Shown here: one piece after another, positions 59,710 to 64,000 of the stretch | Numbering within the stretch: the stretch's first letter is position 1 | Layout of the letters: each line of letters opens with the position of its first letter | Origin: Brachypodium distachyon | Lineage: Eukaryota > Streptophyta > Magnoliopsida > Poales > Poaceae | DNA: 64,000 nucleotides | Direction: 5' to 3' | Assembly: GCF_000005505.3 (NCBI RefSeq) | Contig: NC_016133.3 | Location: forward strand, 26,266,508-26,330,507 | Made by a program: the position numbers and the translations under genes | The notes under the pieces: generated by a model | Databases searched by the model: none | What the model saw: the letters and a program-made list of their open reading frames with translations, nothing else | What the model was told of the DNA's origin: nothing

Positions 59710-60452
59710 TAGAGTTCCTTCATCGACGCCTCCAAGAAGCCGAAACCCGGGCCAAAAACTCGACGATAGAGTGTCGGAGAGCCGTGAGCGAGTTGCAGAT
59801 TGCCAAGACCAAGTTGAAAGTGGCTGCCGCCCGGGAAGAGTTTATCTTCGAGGAGCTTCGCGGGCTGAGTTCGCAGCTTCAATGTAAGCCACTGCATCCT
59901 TTTCGCTTGGATCTTTTTCTTCTCGATTTTCGCTTTACAAACATGAGTTATTTGCAGATGTGCAGGCCGACCCGCGAGCCGAGCAGGATCGGGTAAACAG
60001 TGCCCTGAACCCTCGCTCGTCAGGATCTGGAATGATCGAGCGAGGGGTCATGACCTGATGCTTTCGCGAGACCGCATAGATCAGAACAAGAATTTCTTCG
60101 ACTCCCACTTAGAGACTTTGAAGGCTATTCATCAGGCATTCTGGCCCTTAGAGGAGGTGCGCCAAGAGCTGAGCAAGCTGACCCGAAAGCTTGGGCAAGA
60201 CAGCGTCTTTCGGGAGCTGATGTACCGTCTGCTCGTCTGGGGGGTGAAGATAGCCTTGGCGTTTGTGCGGGTCCAGTACCCTCGACTCGATCTTAGCCGA
60301 TATCGGAGCCTCCTGGTGACCCGGGCGATGAAATCGATCTGCGAACTCATTTCAATGTTCTCTATGAACAAGCGTCGAGAATCATCGGCTGGCGTTACTG
60401 GAAGGAAGAAGATCTCATAGCGGGACAACGTCTACTGCCGAGTCCTCAGTAA

Positions 60453-60849
60453 ATGGCAGAAGTATAGATTCTACCGGGTGGGAGACCAGCGCTCCCGGTG
60501 GGAGTAGCCCCCGAGTCTGGTGACGACTGTTTGCAGTGGTGACCGGACTCAAGTTATGTACTCAAAGATTGAATCTTGACCTGGCGTCGTTCTTGTAGAA
60601 AGAGCTTTTTGAATCTAAATGTGAATTTTGCCTTGAAGATTCCCGGCAGGAGTGATGCTGAGATCCTTTATCCTCCCCTGAGTCTGAAGGGTGCAGGAAC
60701 GCCAATGGCGTTTACCGGGTGCGCGACCAGCGCTCCCGATGGGAGTAGCCCCCGGGTCCGTGGTCGACTATGAGTAGTCGGGTGCGGACCCAAGTGAGCT
60801 TTATTCGCACAGGTAGTACTCTATTTACTTGTGTCTGGTTGCAGTTTCC
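60453..60849 (+). repeat. Untranslated region of element Q with a diverged duplication
   Basis: The block CCAGCGCTCCCGGTGGGAGT near 60,488-60,507 recurs as CCAGCGCTCCCGATGGGAGT near 60,728-60,747, each in a TACCGGGTG...AGTAGCCCC context about 240 bp apart. No coding content. Confidence 0.6.
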
Positions 60850-61250
60850 TAGTGTCATGTGCATCCAAGACAAGTATTAGAGTTGATTGGACGCAGCCCC
60901 CGAGTGTCGGGTGCGTCCAAGACATGAAGTAGAGTCGATTGGACGCAGCCCCCGAGTGTCAGGGGCGTCCAAGACATGCATTAGAGTCGATTGGACGCAG
61001 CTCCCGAGTGTCGGGTGCGTCCAAGACCTGAAGTAGAGTCGATTGGACGCAGCCCCCGAATGTCGGGTGCGTCCAAGATAGGCATTAGAGTCGATTGGAC
61101 GCAGCCCCGAGTGTCGGGTGCGTCCAAGACATGAAGTAGAGTGGATTGGACGCAGCACCCGAGTGACGGGTGCGTCCAAGACATGAAATAGAGTCGATTG
61201 GATGCAGCCCCCGAGTGTCGGGTGCGTCCAAGACAGGTATTCATTCGGCC
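60850..61250. repeat. Tandem array of 52-bp palindromic units (seven copies)
   Basis: GATTGGACGCAGC starts at 60,885, 60,937, 60,989, 61,041, 61,093, 61,144 and 61,196; spacing is 52 bp except one of 51. Every unit contains TTGGACGCA and TGCGTCCAA (one copy begins TTGGATGCA) around CCCCCGAGTGTCGGG, so each can fold as a hairpin with about 14 pairs. The array lies between the antisense ORF 2 end and the integrase remnant of element Q. Open frames across it on the minus strand are a by-product of the repeat. Confidence 0.92.
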
Positions 61251-61490
61251 CATCCTTTTGAATGGATCAGAGCTGCGAATCGAGCGTTGTTTGGCTTGCG
61301 GTAAAATGTTACGGCAAGCTTGGGGGGAGAAAAGTAAATGAGAGTTCTCTGTGTAGAGATTTATTGAAAACTTTATTGAGTACCGGAGTACATTAGGGAA
61401 ACAAAAAACAATTGTGACCTAAGGATGCTAATAAAAGTTGTAAGGGAAAAGCACGGGGAGAAAATGCTGAAAGATTTTAATCGTAGAATC
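61251..61490. other. Untranslated spacer of element Q
   Basis: No gene recognised between the hairpin array and the integrase stop. Confidence 0.4.
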
Positions 61491-62100
61491 GTCACAGTTG
61501 TGCGACGTTCCACGGCCTGTTGTATGCAACTCCAGTCTTCATATCTTTGAGATAGTAAGCGCCTCCCGGAATCACCTTGGTGACCACGTATGGCCCCTCC
61601 CAAGGCGATTGGAGCTTGTGATGACTCTTTTGCTTGAGTAGTAGTACGAGGTCCCCTTCGACGAAGGAGCGGGTGCGCTGCCGTCGGTTGTGCTAGTTAC
61701 GCAGGCTCTGTTGATAGAAAGCTACTCGTGCGAGCGCAACATCTCGAGCTTTGTCGACCGCATCGAGTGCATCTTCCATTGGCATGTCAACCGCCAGTCC
61801 AGAGTATATCGGGTGACGATGTCGGCGGCGTCTTGCATCGCCGTCGACCAGTAGAAGCCGGCTCGAAAGGCCTTTCCCGCGATAGCACGACTGCTCGCAT
61901 GGTGACCGCATGTGCCCTGATGTATGTCGATCAAAATCACATGTCCTTCCTCGGGTGGGATGCACCGTTGCAGGACGCCAGAGATGCTTCGTTTGTAGAG
62001 CTCTCCTTCAATGACGGTAAAAGCTTTATACCGTCTAGCAATTCAACATGCTTTAGCAATGTCTGCGGGTAGCTCCTGCCGTATCATGTACGAAAGAAAA
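61491..62100 (-). pseudogene. Element Q integrase remnant, catalytic core deleted
   Basis: The N-terminal zinc-finger side is recognisable on the minus strand (CIPPEEGHVILIDIHQGTCG, then HHASSRAIAGKAFRAGFYW). The C-terminal domain is also present (RSFVEGDLVLLLKQKSHHKL, WEGPYVVTKVIPGGAYYLKD, ending PWNVAQL and TGA at 61,491-61,493). The DDE core that should lie between them is missing: the two parts join near 61,790-61,800 with a frame change, and a stop follows LRN near 61,693. Integrase activity is impossible. Confidence 0.82.
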
Positions 62101-62180
62101 GGTTGCCTCCACGTCGGCTCGACCATGAGCACCTCATCGGGTTCCTCTTCACCGGTTGCGACTGCAGGGTCGTCCGGTGA

Positions 62181-62921
62181 TAGGGGTGGACTATCGAGCA
62201 GCTCGGCTCGTTAAGGCTCGACTCATTGAGGCTCGTGATCGTTAAGGCTCGACTCATTAAACTCGTTATGCTTAACGAGTTAAAACTCAAGTTTGACTCG
62301 ATTCGTTAAAAGCTCGCGAGCCCTCGCGAGCGCTCGTTAAAGCTCGTTAGATGACAAAATGTTAGAAGTAGTGAATCACATTTTCATAATTTATACAAGT
62401 ATGCAACAGCAAAGCGTAATAGGATAGGAGCAGATCAGCTTTAGCAGAATTGCACAAATGCATAAACACAACACTGTTTAGCAAAATAGCAAGCCAACTA
62501 GGCACACACTGACGCACAAACAGTCTGGCACTTAATTCAGACAACTTGAGTACTTAACAAACAATATAAAACATCACAATTAAAAGTATAGGAGCAGCCA
62601 AACTATATCGAACTAGGAAATTAACAATATATTTGGAATAGGAGAGGACGAGGGTGGGAATTGAGGAGGAAATTGAGGAGGTTGCCCGTTTCTGCCCAAG
62701 AGATTAGATGGGCTGGACTTGGACGTTGGACGACCTGCTCTGTTATTGAGCTTATCGAGTAGCTCGTGAAACTCAGTACTCGGTTCATTAGGCTCGTTAG
62801 TGCTATTGAGTTGAAAAAAAAACTCAGTTCAGTTCGTTTGCAAACGAGCACGAGCTTAAACGAGCCGAGCTAACGAGTGTTCATTAAGCTTGTCGAGTTT
62901 TGAGCTTTATGTCCAGCCCTA
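62181..62921. mobile_element. Non-autonomous hAT element 2 (741 bp), TSD TCCGGTGA
   Basis: The left end TAGGGGTGGAC and the reverse complement of the right end TAGGGCTGGAC form inverted repeats. Perfect 8-bp duplications TCCGGTGA flank it (62,173-62,180 and 62,922-62,929). The subterminal parts are rich in GCTCGTTAA / AACGAGC motifs in both orientations. No transposase. It inserted in the linker between RNase H and integrase of element Q. Confidence 0.95.
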
Positions 62922-63133
62922 TCCGGTGAGTCAGGGTCGAGAGGTTTTTGCTCACCATCGATTGGTGTTGACTTCTTGGGACTCGAAGTACTCTTTTCTT
63001 TGATGGATCTCTAGTGGATGATCTCTAGGAATACTCCAGACGGGATTGGGGAACGAGTCGAGCCAATGTTGGCCAGACTGTCCGCTTCGTCATTGTTGTT
63101 TCAGCCAATGTGACGCAGCTCGCATCCGTCGAG

Positions 63134-63448
63134 CTAGCCTTCTAGTACGTTGTAGAGATCGCGATAAGCAATCATTGAATCGGAGATGGCGTCACACGAC
63201 TTCAACGTTTGTTGAACGACAAGGTATGAGTCGCCGTATATCATGAGTCTCCTGGCCCCGCAGGCTTTGGCCATGCGCATGCCATGCAGGAGGGCCTCGT
63301 ACTCGGCTTCATTGTTTGAAGGGTTTGGAAAATGCATCTGAAGCACGTAGCGGAGTCTATCACCTTTGGGTGAGACAAGCACGACACCCGCGCCTGCACC
63401 TTCATGTCGCTTCGACCCATCGAAATACATCGTCCATGAGCTTGACAT
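63134..63448 (-). pseudogene. Element Q archaeal-type RNase H
   Basis: Reads WTMYFDGSKRHEGAGAGVVL, NNEAEYEALLHGMRMAKACG and YGDSYLVVQQTLKSCD, the acidic motifs of the second RNase H of Tat elements. It overlaps the preceding RNase H frame at 63,402-63,448 through a frame change. Confidence 0.87.
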
Positions 63449-63989
63449 GTCGGGTGGGCCCGGAGTCTGAGCCTCTGTCCACGCGGCAATGATCAGGGAG
63501 CACTTGTGACTTGATCGACTTCCGCCATTCGTAGGTTATGTTGCGAGCTGAGAGCTCGATTCCCCACTCGGCGACTCGTCCCGTCGCTTCGGAGTTGTTC
63601 AAAATGTTGTCGAGAGGAGCCTCACTGACAACCACAACTGTGTGTTGCTGGAAATAGTGTCTTAGCTTTCGTGCTGTCAGAAAGACTCCATATGCAAGCT
63701 TTTGATAGTGTGGGTAGCCTTGCTTTGTAGGCGAGAGGACCTCACTGATGTAATAGACTGGGCGCTGAACACCGTGGGTCTTGTCATCTTCGTCTCGCTC
63801 AACTACAATCGCTGTGCTGACCACCTGAGCGGTGGCTGCGATGTATAATAGGAGCTGCTCATCTTCCTGTGGGGCGACGAGGATCAGCGAGGTTGACAAT
63901 AGGCGCTTCAAGTCAGTGAAGGCAGCACTGGCCTCTGGCGTCCATGCGAAGTCGTCTTTCTTCTTTTTCAGAAGGTGGTAGAAAGGCAA
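63402..63989 (-). pseudogene. Element Q RT-linked RNase H (continues off the right edge)
   Basis: Reads FAWTPEASAAFTDLKRLLST, LLLYIAATAQVVSTAIVVER, PVYYISEVLSPTKQGYPHYQ and ARKLRHYFQQHTVVVVSEAP, typical of the RT connection and RNase H of Tat pol. RT itself would lie beyond 64,000. The last codons (RVDRGSDSGP onward) are out of frame with the following RNase H domain. Confidence 0.87.
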
Positions 63990-64000
63990 GGCTTTCTCGC

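Larger units (their letters stand above)
43428..60452 (+). pseudogene. Element Q antisense ORF 2, interrupted by element Z
   Basis: The coding blocks are about 43,428-43,643 and 59,710-59,883, plus 59,957-60,452 after a GT/AG intron (CAAT|GTAAGC ... TTTGCAG|ATG). Removing Z and one TAGAG copy restores one uninterrupted reading frame across the insertion. The encoded protein is rich in Glu/Lys/Arg and looks coiled coil (EELRGLSSQLQ), followed by a conserved block FFDSHLETLKAIHQAFWPLE and YPRLDLSR. A frame shift near 60,300 separates the last part (RIIGWRYWKEEDLIAGQRLL). It is the type of protein seen after the PF04195-type domain in other grass elements; the role is unknown. Confidence 0.6.
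38958..64000 (-). mobile_element. Element Q: Tat-lineage Ty3/gypsy retrotransposon, minus strand (runs off right edge)
   Basis: The 3' LTR is at 38,958-40,383, then two antisense ORFs on the plus strand (40,597-43,274 and 43,428-60,452, the latter split by element Z), a hairpin repeat array (60,850-61,250), and minus-strand integrase remnants, archaeal-type RNase H and RNase H to the right edge. Pol in minus and extra ORFs in plus orientation match the antisense-ORF organisation known for Grande-like Tat elements. RT, protease, gag and 5' LTR are expected beyond 64,000. Confidence 0.85.

Noticed and set aside
60850..61250. CRISPR-like array
   Set aside because: The units are contiguous and diverge along their whole length, with no unique spacers; the host is a plant genome.
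60877..61253. 100-aa and 90-aa minus-strand repeat proteins
   Set aside because: Two overlapping frames of the 52-bp hairpin array, both open; neither has a start context or known domain.
1..64000. tRNA, rRNA or other structural RNA genes
   Set aside because: No cloverleaf, box motifs or rRNA core sequence was seen; tRNA-like strings are only primer binding sites.

Overview
The window looks like an intergenic, retrotransposon-packed piece of a large grass genome, most likely Triticeae (wheat, barley, rye or Aegilops). This is inferred from family content: a BARE/Angela-like copia LTR, several Tat-lineage and one Del/Tekay-type chromovirus Ty3/gypsy elements, a SIRE/Maximus-like copia tail, Stowaway MITEs and hAT miniature elements. 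No species can be fixed from the sequence alone. Almost every long reading frame belongs to a transposable element and most are broken.

Left part (1-17.3 kb). Positions 1-4660 are the minus-strand tail of a SIRE-like copia element: partial LTR, purine tracts and a long env-like ORF with one in-frame stop. Positions 5.3-6.8 kb hold minus-strand exons of a decayed transposon-type gene (plant mobile domain / Ulp1-associated family). Positions 8.3-10.9 kb hold LTR-element debris with a 0.67-kb direct repeat. The only apparently intact cellular gene is a three-exon minus-strand NOI/RIN4-like gene at 13,587-16,176. Its last exon has 15 codons and lies 1.9 kb from exon 2, and its intron contains MITEs.

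Middle (17.3-29 kb). A 21-bp degenerate tandem array is split by a minus-strand Tat element (called X here). A 3.2-kb solo LTR (A) sits in X's reverse transcriptase.

Right part (29.8 kb to the end). This is a nest. A plus-strand Tat element P (5' LTR at 29,774) is interrupted by a truncated minus-strand BARE/Angela-like copia element, which itself carries solo LTR B. P is then interrupted by a minus-strand Tat element Q (38,958 to beyond 64,000), which carries two antisense ORFs, at least one of them intron-containing. Q is interrupted by a structurally complete plus-strand chromovirus Z (43,644-59,709, TSD TAGAG). Z carries solo LTR C and a hAT miniature element; a second hAT lies in Q's pol. 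Solo LTRs A, B and C belong to the same LTR family as Z.

The elements do not cooperate as a pathway. The layout records successive insertion, unequal recombination (solo LTRs) and deletion. The NOI gene is the functional candidate in the window. All coordinates and motifs were read by eye; family names come from recalled motifs, not searches.
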